Source of the DNA: Saccharopolyspora hordei
GTDB taxonomy: Bacteria > Actinomycetota > Actinomycetes > Mycobacteriales > Pseudonocardiaceae
Direction of reading: 5' to 3'
Assembly: GCF_013410345.1 (NCBI RefSeq)
Contig: NZ_JACCFJ010000001.1
Span: 4,005,001-4,069,000 of the forward strand
DNA: 64,000 nucleotides
Position 1 is the stretch's first letter, and each line of letters begins with the position of its first letter. The notes beneath the pieces were generated by a model. It was not told the origin of the DNA. It worked only from the letters and a program-made list of their open reading frames with translations, and did not search any database. Positions 27,866 to 36,174 of this stretch are shown piece after piece. The position numbers and the translations under genes are program-made.

Positions 27866-29491
27866 TCAGCGGCGTTCGAGCTCCGGGACCAGCTCCCGCT
27901 TGATCGCTTCCCGGAGGTCGCGCTTGCTGACCTTGCCGACGCCGGTCTGCGGGAACTGCTCGACGAACTCGACCCGGTCCGGCACCTTGTAGGCGGCCAG
28001 TCCCCGCTCGCGCACGAACTTGATCAGCTCGCGGGCCTTGGGCGGGGTGCCGCGCGGCACGACGAACGCGCAGCTGCGCTCGCCGAGGTAGTCGTCGGGC
28101 ATGGAGACCACGGCCGCGTCGTGCACCGCCGGGTGGGCCAGCAGGTGGTTCTCCACCTCCTCCGCGGCGATCTTCTCGCCGCCGCGGTTGATCTGGTCCT
28201 TCGCCCGGCCCTCGACGACGAGGTTGCCCTCCTCGGTGAGCCGGACGACGTCACCGGTGCGGTAGAAGCCGTCCGGGGTGAAGGCCTTCGCGTTGTGCTC
28301 GGGAGCGCGGTAGTAGCCGCGGATGGTGTAGGGCCCGCGGGTGAGCAGGTGCCCGGTCTCGCCGGTGGGCACCGGGTTGTCCTCGTCGTCGACGACCAGC
28401 ACCTCGTCGTCCGGCGAGATCGGCCGGCCCTGGGTGGTGAGGATGACCTCCTCGGGGTCGTCGAGGCGGGTGTAGTTCACCAGTCCCTCGGCCATGCCGA
28501 AGACCTGCTGGAGGGTGGCACCGAGCACGGGCTTGACCCGGCGCGCGACCTCCTCGCTGCACTTGGCGCCGCCGACCTGGAGCACCTCCAGGCTGGACAG
28601 GTCGTGCTCGGTGCCCGCCGCCGCGGCGTCCAGCCACACCAGTGCCAGCGGCGGCACCGCGGCGACCATCGTGACGCGCTCCCGCTCGATGAGCGGGAAC
28701 ACCTCGTCGGGGCTGGGGCGGCGGGCCAGCACCACGCGGCCACCGGCGTGCAGGACGCCGAAGGTGCCGGGTGAGCTCATCGGGAAGTTGTGCGCGATGG
28801 GCAGCGCCCCGAGGTAGACGGTGTCGGCCGTGACGCCGCAGATCTCGTTGCTGGCGCGGAAGGAGTAGATGTAGTCGTCGTGGGTGCGCGGGATCAGCTT
28901 GGGCACCCCGGTGCTGCCGCCGGACAGCTGCAGGAAGGCCAGGTCGCCGGGATCGGGACCGTCCAGCTCCACCGGGTCGGCGTCCACATCGGACAGGCTG
29001 CGGAAGTCGCCGGGCTCGCCGGCGATGAACACCCGCAGCTGCGGCAACGCGGCCACCACGTCGGCGGCCAGCCCCCGGTGGTCGAAGCCCGCCTCCACGT
29101 CGGTGGTGATGTAGGCGGCCGCTCCGCTGAACTCGCAGAAGTAGGAGATCTCGGTCCGCCGGTGCGACGGCAGCGCGAAGACCGGCACCGCGCCCAGCCG
29201 GAACAGCGCGAAGCACACGTCGAAGAACTCGGCGACGTTGGGCAGCTGCACGACGACGCGGTCGCCCTTGCCGATGCCCTCGGCACGCAGCCCGGCGGCG
29301 AGGCGGTCGGCGCGCACGTCGAGCTCGCGGTAGGTGACCCGGCGGTCGCCGTCCACCACGGCGACGCGGTCGGGGTGCTCGTCGGCGCGCTCGCGCAGCA
29401 CCTGGCCGAAGGTGTAGCCGCGCCAGTAGCCCGCCGCGCGGTAGCGGTCGGCGAACTCCTGCGGCCAGGTCGGGTAGTCGGCAGTCGTCAT
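27866..29491 (-). CDS. dhbE: 2,3-dihydroxybenzoate-AMP ligase
   Basis: A 541-residue stand-alone adenylation enzyme that activates 2,3-dihydroxybenzoate and loads the aryl carrier. The P-loop is [20 protein letters not shown] near residue 190; YGMAEG-type motif appears as [18 protein letters not shown] near residue 335; [12 protein letters not shown] then [10 protein letters not shown] near residue 400; and the catalytic Lys follows in [13 protein letters not shown] near the C terminus. This pattern is that of EntE/DhbE. ATG with GAGGACCGGAG upstream. It starts 11 bases after the isochorismate synthase stop, so both are in one transcript. Confidence 0.93.
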   Translation of the reverse strand: MTTADYPTWPQEFADRYRAAGYWRGYTFGQVLRERADEHPDRVAVVDGDRRVTYRELDVRADRLAAGLRAEGIGKGDRVVVQLPNVAEFFDVCFALFRLGAVPVFALPSHRRTEISYFCEFSGAAAYITTDVEAGFDHRGLAADVVAALPQLRVFIAGEPGDFRSLSDVDADPVELDGPDPGDLAFLQLSGGSTGVPKLIPRTHDDYIYSFRASNEICGVTADTVYLGALPIAHNFPMSSPGTFGVLHAGGRVVLARRPSPDEVFPLIERERVTMVAAVPPLALVWLDAAAAGTEHDLSSLEVLQVGGAKCSEEVARRVKPVLGATLQQVFGMAEGLVNYTRLDDPEEVILTTQGRPISPDDEVLVVDDEDNPVPTGETGHLLTRGPYTIRGYYRAPEHNAKAFTPDGFYRTGDVVRLTEEGNLVVEGRAKDQINRGGEKIAAEEVENHLLAHPAVHDAAVVSMPDDYLGERSCAFVVPRGTPPKARELIKFVRERGLAAYKVPDRVEFVEQFPQTGVGKVSKRDLREAIKRELVPELERR

Positions 29492-29502
29492 CTCCGGTCC
29501 TC

Positions 29503-30747
29503 TCAGAAGGCCTGGTCCAGGCCCATGGCGGACAACGCGGTGCGGAACTTCGCGGAGGTCTCGGCGAGCTCGTCAGCGGGGTCCGAGCCGGCGACGATGC
29601 CCGCGCCGGCGAAGAGCCGCAGCGACTCGTCCTCGACGTCGGCGCAGCGGATGGCCACGACCCACTCCCCGTCCCCGGCGGCGTCGCACCACCCGACCAT
29701 GCCCGCGTAGTAGCCGCGCTCGAAGGGCTCCGTCTCGGCGATGACCTCGCGCGCCCGCTGCACGGGGGTCCCGCACACCGCCGGGGTGGGGTGCAGCGCG
29801 TCGGCCAGCTCCAGCGAGGACGTCGCGGGATCGCGCAGCTCGCCGGTGATCTCGGTGGCCAGGTGCCACATGGCGGCGGTGCTGATCACCGACGGCTCGG
29901 GCACGTGGAGTTCCCCGCAGTACGGGCGCAGCGCCTCGGCCACCGCCTCCACCACCGCGGCGTGCTCGCGCCGGTCCTTGTCCGATGTGGACAGCTCGGC
30001 GGCCCGTCGCCGGTCCTCCACCGGGTCGGCGCTGCGCGGGCGGGACCCGGCCATCGGGTTGGAGCGCACCCGCGTGCCGTGCCGCGACACCAGCAGTTCC
30101 GGGCTGGCGCCGAGGAAGGTGCGCTGCAGCAGCGGTCGCGGACCGAAGCTGTCGCGCGTGCCGTCCTCGCCGCGCTTGGGCAGGTCCACCGCGAAGGTGT
30201 AGCTGGCCGGGTCCGCCAGGGCGAGGTTCTGCAGGACCGTGCGCACGTCGATGGGTTCGGCGGCGGTCAGCTCCAGCGACCGGGCCAGCACCACCTTGCT
30301 CAGCTCGCCGTCCTCCAGCCGCCGCAGGACGCGGCTCACGCCGCGCTCGTACTCCTGCGGCGCGGGCACCGGGCGGACCTCGCAGTCCAGCGCACCGCTG
30401 CGGGCGGTCCGCGGGACCACGACGTTCAGCGGTTCGGCGCGGAGCACGTCCTCGGGCAGCACCAGGTGCGCGGGCAGGCTGTCGCCGAACGGGACGGCAC
30501 CGACGACCATCGGGTTGCGGTGGCCGAACTCCTCGGCGCTGGCGAAGAAGTCCGCCACCCGCCGCGGCAGGTCCTCCCGGGCGCACTGGGTCTTCGGCAC
30601 CGTCGCGGCGACTCCGCGGGCCAGCAGCACGCCCCGCGGCGTGGAGAACAGGAACGACGAGCCCGCCTCGTAGGCCGCCAGCAACCGGGCCGCCGCGTCG
30701 TCCGCGACGAGGTCGATGCTGTCGATGTCGCTGTCGATCGTGGTCAT
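29503..30747 (-). CDS. dhbC: Isochorismate synthase
   Basis: A 414-residue member of the chorismate-utilising family that converts chorismate to isochorismate, the entry step to 2,3-dihydroxybenzoate. C-terminal chorismate-binding motifs are visible: [12 protein letters not shown] near residue 152, [10 protein letters not shown] near 215, [14 protein letters not shown] near 228, and the family end with [18 protein letters not shown] then [18 protein letters not shown], where the late Glu residues bind Mg2+. ATG 30747 gives normal length; the longer frame upstream is the shadow of dhbA. Gap to dhbA is 29 bases. Confidence 0.93.
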   Translation of the reverse strand: MTTIDSDIDSIDLVADDAAARLLAAYEAGSSFLFSTPRGVLLARGVAATVPKTQCAREDLPRRVADFFASAEEFGHRNPMVVGAVPFGDSLPAHLVLPEDVLRAEPLNVVVPRTARSGALDCEVRPVPAPQEYERGVSRVLRRLEDGELSKVVLARSLELTAAEPIDVRTVLQNLALADPASYTFAVDLPKRGEDGTRDSFGPRPLLQRTFLGASPELLVSRHGTRVRSNPMAGSRPRSADPVEDRRRAAELSTSDKDRREHAAVVEAVAEALRPYCGELHVPEPSVISTAAMWHLATEITGELRDPATSSLELADALHPTPAVCGTPVQRAREVIAETEPFERGYYAGMVGWCDAAGDGEWVVAIRCADVEDESLRLFAGAGIVAGSDPADELAETSAKFRTALSAMGLDQAF

Positions 30748-30776
30748 GGCACCCTTCCGGAGTTCGCGGCAGGAGG

Positions 30777-31553
30777 TCAGGCGCGCAGCGTCGCGCCGCC
30801 GTCGACGTACAGGTCGTGCATGGTGATGTGCCCGGCCTGCTCGGAGGCCAGGAACACCACGGCGTCGGCGATGTCCGCCGCGGTGGCGAGCTTGCGCAGC
30901 GGGATGCCGACCTTGAAGGTCTCGGGGGACCCGGCGATGACCCGCTCGGCACCGTGCTCGTCGGTCCACATGCCGCGCTGCATGTCCGTGTCGGTGGAGC
31001 CGGGTGCGACGACGTTGCACCGGATGCCGTGCTCGGCCAGCTCCAGTCCGAGCGACTTGGTGAACAGGGTGGCAGCCGCCTTGGAGGCGGCGTAGGCGGC
31101 CATGCCGTGGCGGGGCACGCCGGCGGCGTTGGAGCTGACCGTGACGATGGAGCCGCGCTTGCGGGGGATCATGCGCTTGGAGACCGCGCGCGAGACGTGG
31201 AACACCCCGGTGGCGTTGACCGCGAAGGTCCGCTCCCAGTCCTCGTCGGTGATCTCCTGCACCGTGCCCACCTGGAGCACCCCGGCGACGTTGGCGAGCA
31301 CGTCGACGGGGCCGAGCTCGGCCTCGACCCGCTCCACCACCTCGGTGACGGCTGCGGAGTCGGTCACGTCCGCCGGGTACGCGTGCACCCGCTCGCCCAG
31401 TCCCGCGGCGACCTGCTGCACCTTCTCGGCGTTGCGGTCCACTGCCGCGACCGTGGCGCCGAGCTCCGCGAACGCCTCGGTCACCGCGGCGCCGATGCCC
31501 TGGGCCGCACCTGTCACGATGGCGACCGTGCCGCCGAAACCCGTCCGGTTCAT
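30777..31553 (-). CDS. dhbA: 2,3-dihydro-2,3-dihydroxybenzoate dehydrogenase
   Basis: A 258-residue short-chain dehydrogenase. The NAD site is [11 protein letters not shown] near residue 14, the NNAG equivalent is LANVAGV near 87, and the catalytic Ser and YxxxK lie in [20 protein letters not shown] followed by SKAAA. Its place as first gene before dhbC, dhbE and dhbB identifies it as DhbA, which makes the aromatic 2,3-dihydroxybenzoate. ATG 31553 is chosen with AAAGG five bases before; a GTG six bases upstream is possible. Two iron boxes lie directly upstream. Confidence 0.92.
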   Translation of the reverse strand: MNRTGFGGTVAIVTGAAQGIGAAVTEAFAELGATVAAVDRNAEKVQQVAAGLGERVHAYPADVTDSAAVTEVVERVEAELGPVDVLANVAGVLQVGTVQEITDEDWERTFAVNATGVFHVSRAVSKRMIPRKRGSIVTVSSNAAGVPRHGMAAYAASKAAATLFTKSLGLELAEHGIRCNVVAPGSTDTDMQRGMWTDEHGAERVIAGSPETFKVGIPLRKLATAADIADAVVFLASEQAGHITMHDLYVDGGATLRA

Positions 31554-31569
31554 CCGCACCTTTCTGCAA

Positions 31570-31588
31570 ACTCAGGCTAGCCTAACCT
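31570..31588 (-). promoter_or_regulatory. Iron box 1 (IdeR/DmdR-type operator)
   Basis: The core reads TTAGGCTAGCCTGAG on the minus strand, close to the IdeR/DmdR consensus with its TTAGGTTAGGCTAACCTAA symmetry. It lies 17 bases before the dhbA start, so iron-loaded repressor would block the operon. Confidence 0.85.
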
Positions 31589-31590
31589 TC

Positions 31591-31610
31591 GTCAGGCGAG
31601 CCTGAGTTTA
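31591..31610 (-). promoter_or_regulatory. Iron box 2 (IdeR/DmdR-type operator)
   Basis: A second near-palindrome, AAACTCAGGCTCGCCTGAC on the minus strand, adjoins the first box at one helical-turn-scale distance. Paired iron boxes typically bind two repressor dimers on opposite faces. Confidence 0.75.
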
Positions 31611-31684
31611 GAACACGGACGTGCCGCGATCGCCCCTCCATCGAGGTGGCATTGATCACCGACCGCATTCGTCGCTGGTCAGAG

Positions 31685-31730
31685 GTCGTGAGTGCAGGAA
31701 CCGGCTGGAGCCGGTCTGCGCACTCACGAC
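31685..31730. terminator. Two-tier hairpin terminator
   Basis: An outer perfect 11-bp stem GTCGTGAGTGC/GCACTCACGAC (31685-31695 with 31720-31730) encloses an inner perfect 7-bp stem ACCGGCT/AGCCGGT (31700-31715). It lies eight bases after the carboxyltransferase stop on the minus strand. Confidence 0.8.
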
Positions 31731-31738
31731 CCGTGCGG

Positions 31739-33070
31739 TCAGCGGGCGATGCCCTGGACGAAGCCCAGGTCGAGGAGGTCCTGGGGACGCAGGCGCAGGT
31801 GACCGGCGAGGTCGGGGACCTCCGCGGGGTCCCGCTTGAGGATGGCGGCGGCGGACTCCGGGGCGATCACGGCGAAGTAGCCGTCGGCGGTGATCCAGGT
31901 CCGCCCCGGCGCGGCGAGCGCCAGCGCGCCGCCGGAGCCGCCTTCGCCGATGACCAGGGTGGTGATCGGCACGCGGGCCTCGGCGACCGCGGTGAACAGC
32001 TCCGCGATCGCCGGGCCGACCCCACCGTGCTCGGCCGCCGCGTCGTTGCTCGCACCCGGGGTGTCCACCAGCGTCAGCACCGGGAGGCCCAGCTGGTCGG
32101 CGAGCCGGACGAGCCGGGCCGCGGTGCGGAACCCGGCCGGGGTGTTCGCGGTGCCGGTCTGCGCCGCGAACGCGACGGTGCGGCCCTCGTGCTCGCCGAA
32201 GCCGCAGAGCATGCCGGTGTCCCGGCCACCGGCCCGGTCCCCGCCGATCTCGAAGCGGGTGGCGAAGTAGGCGTCGAGGTAGACCGCCGCCCGCGGCCGG
32301 TCCGCGGCCCGCGCGCGCTGCACGGCCTCCCACCCGGTCGCCGGTGGCTCGCCGCCGGCCAGCGACGCCGGCACCGGGGCCGGGTCCGGCGACGTCCGCT
32401 GCGGGTGCAGCAGCCGGACCAGGTCGGCCAGCACCGCGGGCAGGTCGGCGTCGTCGACGATCCGGTCCACCTGGCCGTCGGCGAGCTTGCCCTCGGCGGT
32501 GAAGGCCTCCCCGGTGTCCCCGGGGCCGCGCACCCGGCTGCCGCCGAAGGCGACCGCCGCACCGGGCTCGGCGAGCACCACGTCCGCGCCGGCCGACAGC
32601 GCCGCCCACATGCCACCGGTCGTCGGGTTCCGCAGCACGGTGACGTGCGGGATCCCGTCCCGCCTGGCCAGCAGGCAGGCCCGGGCGATCTCCTGCAGCT
32701 GGCGGAGGGCGCAGATGCCCTCCTGCATCCGGCTGCCACCGGAGGCCACCAGCGAGACCACCGGGACCCGCAGCTCCCGAGCCCGGTCGAAGGCCGCCAC
32801 GATGCGCGCCCCGGCCGCTTCCCCGACCGACCCGCCGAGGTAGCCGAAGTCGAACGCGACGAGCACCGCGGGCAGCTCCCCCACCTGGGCCCGACCGCAC
32901 AGCACCGACTCCTCGGCCCCGCTGCGGCCGGCCGCGCGGGCGCGCTGGTCGTCGTAGCCCGGCCACCCCAGCGGGCCGTCGACCGAGTCCCGGACCGCCG
33001 GGGGCTCGAACTCCTCGAACCCCCGGCCGATCGCCTCGACCAGTGCGCGGGCCGCGCTGCGCTCAGGCAT
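31739..33070 (-). CDS. Carboxyltransferase, AccD-AccA fusion without zinc ribbon
   Basis: A 443-residue protein that joins two crotonase-fold carboxyltransferase halves. The N-terminal half is AccD-like (LVASGGSRMQEGICALRQL near residue 108), the C-terminal half AccA-like (LTLVDTPGASNDAAAEHGG near 333 and VIGEGGSGGALALAAPGR near 372). The CxxC zinc ribbon of AccD is missing. Such proteins carry out the biotin-dependent carboxyl transfer between acetyl-CoA and malonyl-CoA, but no biotin carboxylase or carrier gene is nearby. Its ATG at 33070 overlaps the MatB gene end by 8 bases, so the two are coupled and their substrates likely related. Confidence 0.82.
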   Translation of the reverse strand: MPERSAARALVEAIGRGFEEFEPPAVRDSVDGPLGWPGYDDQRARAAGRSGAEESVLCGRAQVGELPAVLVAFDFGYLGGSVGEAAGARIVAAFDRARELRVPVVSLVASGGSRMQEGICALRQLQEIARACLLARRDGIPHVTVLRNPTTGGMWAALSAGADVVLAEPGAAVAFGGSRVRGPGDTGEAFTAEGKLADGQVDRIVDDADLPAVLADLVRLLHPQRTSPDPAPVPASLAGGEPPATGWEAVQRARAADRPRAAVYLDAYFATRFEIGGDRAGGRDTGMLCGFGEHEGRTVAFAAQTGTANTPAGFRTAARLVRLADQLGLPVLTLVDTPGASNDAAAEHGGVGPAIAELFTAVAEARVPITTLVIGEGGSGGALALAAPGRTWITADGYFAVIAPESAAAILKRDPAEVPDLAGHLRLRPQDLLDLGFVQGIAR

Positions 33071-34493
33071 GCTGCAGGGCCTTCTTCTGCACCTTGCCCA
33101 TCTCGTTGCGCGGCAGGGCGTCCAGGTAGCGCACCTCGCGCGGCCGCTTGTGCGGGGTGAGCAGCCGGGCCACGTGGTCGACGAGCTCCTGCTCGTCGAC
33201 CTCCCTCCCGGGTGCCCGCACGACCCACGCCACGATCCGCTCGCCGAGGTCGGGATCGGGCTCACCGGTGACGGCGACCTCGGCGACCGCCGGGTGCTCC
33301 AGCAGGCAGTTCTCGATCTCGCCCGCGCCGATCTTGTAGCCGCCGCTCTTGATGATGTCGGTGGCCTTGCGCCCGACGATGCGGATGTAGCCGTCGGGAG
33401 CGCGGGTGGCCACGTCACCGGTGCGGAACCAGCCGTCGGTGAACGCCGCGGCGGTGGCGTCGGGCCGGTTGAGGTAGCCGCTGAACAGGTTGGAACCGCG
33501 GACCCAGATCTCGCCGACGGTCTCGTCGTCGCTGACGGTGATCTCCTCACCCTGCTCGTCGACCAGCTTGAGCTCGACCCCGGCGAACGGGCGCCCCACG
33601 TAACCGGGCCGGCGGTCGCCGTCGGCGCGCACCCCGCAGTTCATGATCGTCTCGCTCATGCCGTAGCGCTCGACGACCCGCTGCCCGGTGAGCCGCTCGA
33701 TGCGCTCGTGCTCCACCGCGGGCAGCGCCGCCGAGCCGGACACCAGCAGCCGCGCCTGGCCCACCTTCTCGCCGATCGCCGGGTCGCGCTCGGCGTCCTC
33801 GGCCAACCGGTGGTACATCGTCGGCACGCCGAACATCATGGTCGCCGGTCCGGCCAGCTCCGCGGCGATCGCCGCGGAGGAGAACCTGCCCAGGTGGTGC
33901 ACCGCACCGCCCAGCCGCACCGGACCGAGCGTGCCGAGGATCAGCCCGTGCACGTGGAACAGCGGCAGCGCGTGCACCAGCACGTCGCGCGCGGTCCACT
34001 CCCAGGCCTCGGCCAGCGCGTCGAGGTTGGCGCGGATCGCGCGGCGCGGCAGCACGACGCCCTTCGGCGGCCCGGTGGTGCCCGAGGTGTAGACGATCAG
34101 GGCCGGGGCCTCCTCGTCGGCCTCCGGGGGCAGCTCGCCGCCGCGGACGCTGAGGTCGACCTCGTGCACCGGGACGTCACCGAGGCCCTCCGGCGCCTGG
34201 AACCCGGGTGCGGCGAGCAGCAGCTCCGGCCGGCTGTCGCCGAGGATGTGCGCGAGCTCGCGCTCCCCCACCTTCGGGTTGATCGGCACCACCGCGACGC
34301 CCGCGCAGAGCCCGCCGATGACGGCCGCGCAGGTCTCCAGCTCGTTGGTCGCCCACACCGCGATGCGCTCGCGGCCCGCGACGCGCTCGGCGATCGCCGC
34401 GGCGACCTCGGCCAGCTCCTGGTAGTTCAGCGCCCGCGCGCCGAAGCGCAGCGCCTCCTGGTCATCCGGCTGCCGCAACTTCGGGAACAGCAC
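33063..34493 (-). CDS. matB: Malonyl-CoA synthetase (malonate-CoA ligase MatB)
   Basis: A 476-residue AMP-forming ligase closely resembling MatB of Streptomyces. It activates malonate to malonyl-CoA. Visible signs: LIVYTSGTTGPPKGVVLPRR near residue 140, LPLFHVHGLILGTLGPVR near 185, MMFGVPTMYHRLAED near 220, ERYGMSETIMN near 278, and FRTGDVATRAPDGYIRIVGR followed by KATDIIKSGGYKIGAGEIE. The C-terminal catalytic lysine is in PRNEMGKVQKKAL. GTG 34493 is chosen because GGAGG lies six bases before and the family starts at LFP; an ATG at 34514 lies upstream. Operon with the carboxyltransferase; divergent GntR regulator. Confidence 0.9.
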   Translation of the reverse strand: MLFPKLRQPDDQEALRFGARALNYQELAEVAAAIAERVAGRERIAVWATNELETCAAVIGGLCAGVAVVPINPKVGERELAHILGDSRPELLLAAPGFQAPEGLGDVPVHEVDLSVRGGELPPEADEEAPALIVYTSGTTGPPKGVVLPRRAIRANLDALAEAWEWTARDVLVHALPLFHVHGLILGTLGPVRLGGAVHHLGRFSSAAIAAELAGPATMMFGVPTMYHRLAEDAERDPAIGEKVGQARLLVSGSAALPAVEHERIERLTGQRVVERYGMSETIMNCGVRADGDRRPGYVGRPFAGVELKLVDEQGEEITVSDDETVGEIWVRGSNLFSGYLNRPDATAAAFTDGWFRTGDVATRAPDGYIRIVGRKATDIIKSGGYKIGAGEIENCLLEHPAVAEVAVTGEPDPDLGERIVAWVVRAPGREVDEQELVDHVARLLTPHKRPREVRYLDALPRNEMGKVQKKALQHA

Positions 34494-34513
34494 CGGCCAC
34501 CTCCGTCCGAGCA

Positions 34514-34600
34514 TTGGTCAACTGGCTAGTCCACTCTTGCCCGCCGGCCGACGGGCGTCAAGCAACCGCGCCACGATCGGCTCAGCCACTTGACCTGGCC
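34514..34600. promoter_or_regulatory. Inverted pair of GGTCAA(C/G)TGG sites between matB and the GntR gene
   Basis: GGTCAACTGG (34516-34525) faces an inverted near-copy, CCACTTGACC (34586-34595, complement GGTCAAGTGG), inside the divergent spacer. Nine of ten bases agree. FadR-type GntR regulators often bind such half-site pairs, so these are candidate operators for the adjacent regulator. The first site overlaps the upstream alternative matB ATG. Confidence 0.45.
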
Positions 34601-34650
34601 ATTCCGGTGTTAGCCTGATCACCACCCCTTTCCCGACCTGGAGGAACCCG

Positions 34651-35376
34651 GTGTCCGACGCCCTGCGCCCGCTCGCCCGCCCGCGCCTGTACGAGCAGGT
34701 CGTGCAGCGGCTGCGCGAGCACGTCGCCGCCTCCGGGCTGCGCGCCGGCGACCGGCTGCCACCGGAGCGCAAGCTCGCCGAGCAGCTCGGCGTCAGCCGC
34801 GCCTCGGTCAAGCAAGCCATCGTGGTGCTCGAGGTGCAAGGGCTGGTCGAGGTCCGGCACGGCGGCGGCACCTACCTCCGCCGCGAGTCGCTGGACGTGG
34901 AGCCGGTCGACGAGCTGGTGGCGCGCAAGCGGCGGCTGCCCGACGTGCTGGATGCGCGCGAAGCGCTGGAGACCAAGCTCGCCGAGCTGGCCGCGCAGCG
35001 GCGCACCGGGGAGGACCTGGCCGAGATCGACGCGGCGCTGGCGGACATGCGCCGGGAGATCGCCGACGGCGAGCTCGGCAGCGAGGGCGACCGCCGGTTC
35101 CACGCCGCGATCACCGCCGCCGCGCACAGCTCCCTGCTCGCGGACTTCATGCGCACCATCGCCACCGAGATCGCCGAGAGCCGCCAGGAGTCGCTGCGCC
35201 AGCCGGGCCGCCCGGACAAGTCGCTGGCCCAGCACGAGCGCATCGCCGAGGCGATCCGGGCGGGCGACGCCCGGGCCGCGGTCACCGCGATGCGCCGCCA
35301 CCTGCGCACGGTCAGCCGCGTGCGCCTGCTGTCCTGGGACCCCGACGCCCAGCCCGCGCGACCCGAGGAGGAGTGA
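34651..35376 (+). CDS. GntR family regulator, FadR subfamily (probable malonate regulator MatR)
   Basis: A 241-residue regulator with an N-terminal winged HTH (residues about 10-75, with RLPPERKLAEQLGVSRASVK and GLVEVRHGGGTYLRR) and a C-terminal FCD all-helical effector domain (about 95-220, with Asp/His metal-ligand pattern in EGDRRFHAAITAAAHSSLL). It is divergent from matB, so a malonate- or malonyl-CoA-responsive role is likely, as for MatR proteins elsewhere. GTG 34651 follows CTGGAGGAACCCG. An imperfect GC-rich hairpin lies downstream near 35389-35418. Confidence 0.82.
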   Translation: MSDALRPLARPRLYEQVVQRLREHVAASGLRAGDRLPPERKLAEQLGVSRASVKQAIVVLEVQGLVEVRHGGGTYLRRESLDVEPVDELVARKRRLPDVLDAREALETKLAELAAQRRTGEDLAEIDAALADMRREIADGELGSEGDRRFHAAITAAAHSSLLADFMRTIATEIAESRQESLRQPGRPDKSLAQHERIAEAIRAGDARAAVTAMRRHLRTVSRVRLLSWDPDAQPARPEEE

Positions 35377-35512
35377 GGCGCCTCCCGAGCCCGCCCCCAC
35401 CCGATCGGGGTCGCGGGCGGGGCTGGGTAAGGTTGGTCGTCCCTGTTCCCAGTCGTCGTGGAGTGCGTGACGTGGTCGACCGCCCGGCTGCGCCTCGCGC
35501 GCGGGTGGTCCG

Positions 35513-35998
35513 ATGATCGGGTGGTTGCTGGCCACCGCGGGCACCGCTGCGCTGGGCAGCTTCTTCCCGCTGGTCAACATCGAGCTCTACCTGATCGGTG
35601 CGGTGTCCACCGTGGACGGTGTGAGCTGGTGGGCGCTCGCGCTCGCCGCCGCGGCCGGTCAGGTCGCCGGCAAGACGCTGTTCTACCTCGCGGGCAGGGG
35701 CGGTTTCGCGCTCGGCGAGCGCTTGCTCGAGCGCGTGGAGGCCAAGCGGCGCGGCCGGTGGGCGGCCTGGCTCGAGAAGTTCCACCAGCGCACCGTGGAA
35801 CGCCCCTGGTGGGGCCTGGGCGCGCTGTGCCTGACCGCGGTGCCCGGCATCCCGCCGTTCAGCCTGATGTGCGTGCTCTCCGGCGCGGCGGGTCTGCCGC
35901 TGCTCGGCTTCCTGGCCGCGAGCCTCGTCGGCCGCGCCGGGCACTTCCTCATCGTGGCCGGGGCCCCGGAACTGGTGCACCTCGCGCTGGGGTCGTGA
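35513..35998 (+). CDS. Small membrane protein, DedA/VTT-like
   Basis: A 161-residue membrane protein with four or five helices. The opening SFFPLVNIELYLIGAVSTV and the later TAVPGIPPFSLMCVLSGAAG recall the VTT (DedA-type) fold with its re-entrant loops, although the protein is shorter than classical DedA. DedA proteins move lipid carriers such as undecaprenyl phosphate; whether this short relative does so is unknown. The start lacks a strong ribosome site, so the ATG at 35513 is provisional. Confidence 0.58.
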   Translation: MIGWLLATAGTAALGSFFPLVNIELYLIGAVSTVDGVSWWALALAAAAGQVAGKTLFYLAGRGGFALGERLLERVEAKRRGRWAAWLEKFHQRTVERPWWGLGALCLTAVPGIPPFSLMCVLSGAAGLPLLGFLAASLVGRAGHFLIVAGAPELVHLALGS

Positions 35999-36174
35999 CG
36001 CTGCGCACCCAGCGCTGACGAGGGCGGAACGGGCGGTCGGTCCGGTCCGACCGCTTCGCCCGCATCACCCGCCGGTACCTCTCGAGCACCGAGAGCCACC
36101 TCCCGCATCGGGAGGATCACTCCCTGCTGCACCGGTCGCGCCAGGACGTCACCTCTGGCCTACTGTGCTTGCCC

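Noticed and set aside
34605..34618. TTAGCCTGA-like sequence before the GntR gene, taken first as an iron box
   Set aside because: Only one half of the palindrome is present, unlike the two complete boxes at 31570-31610.
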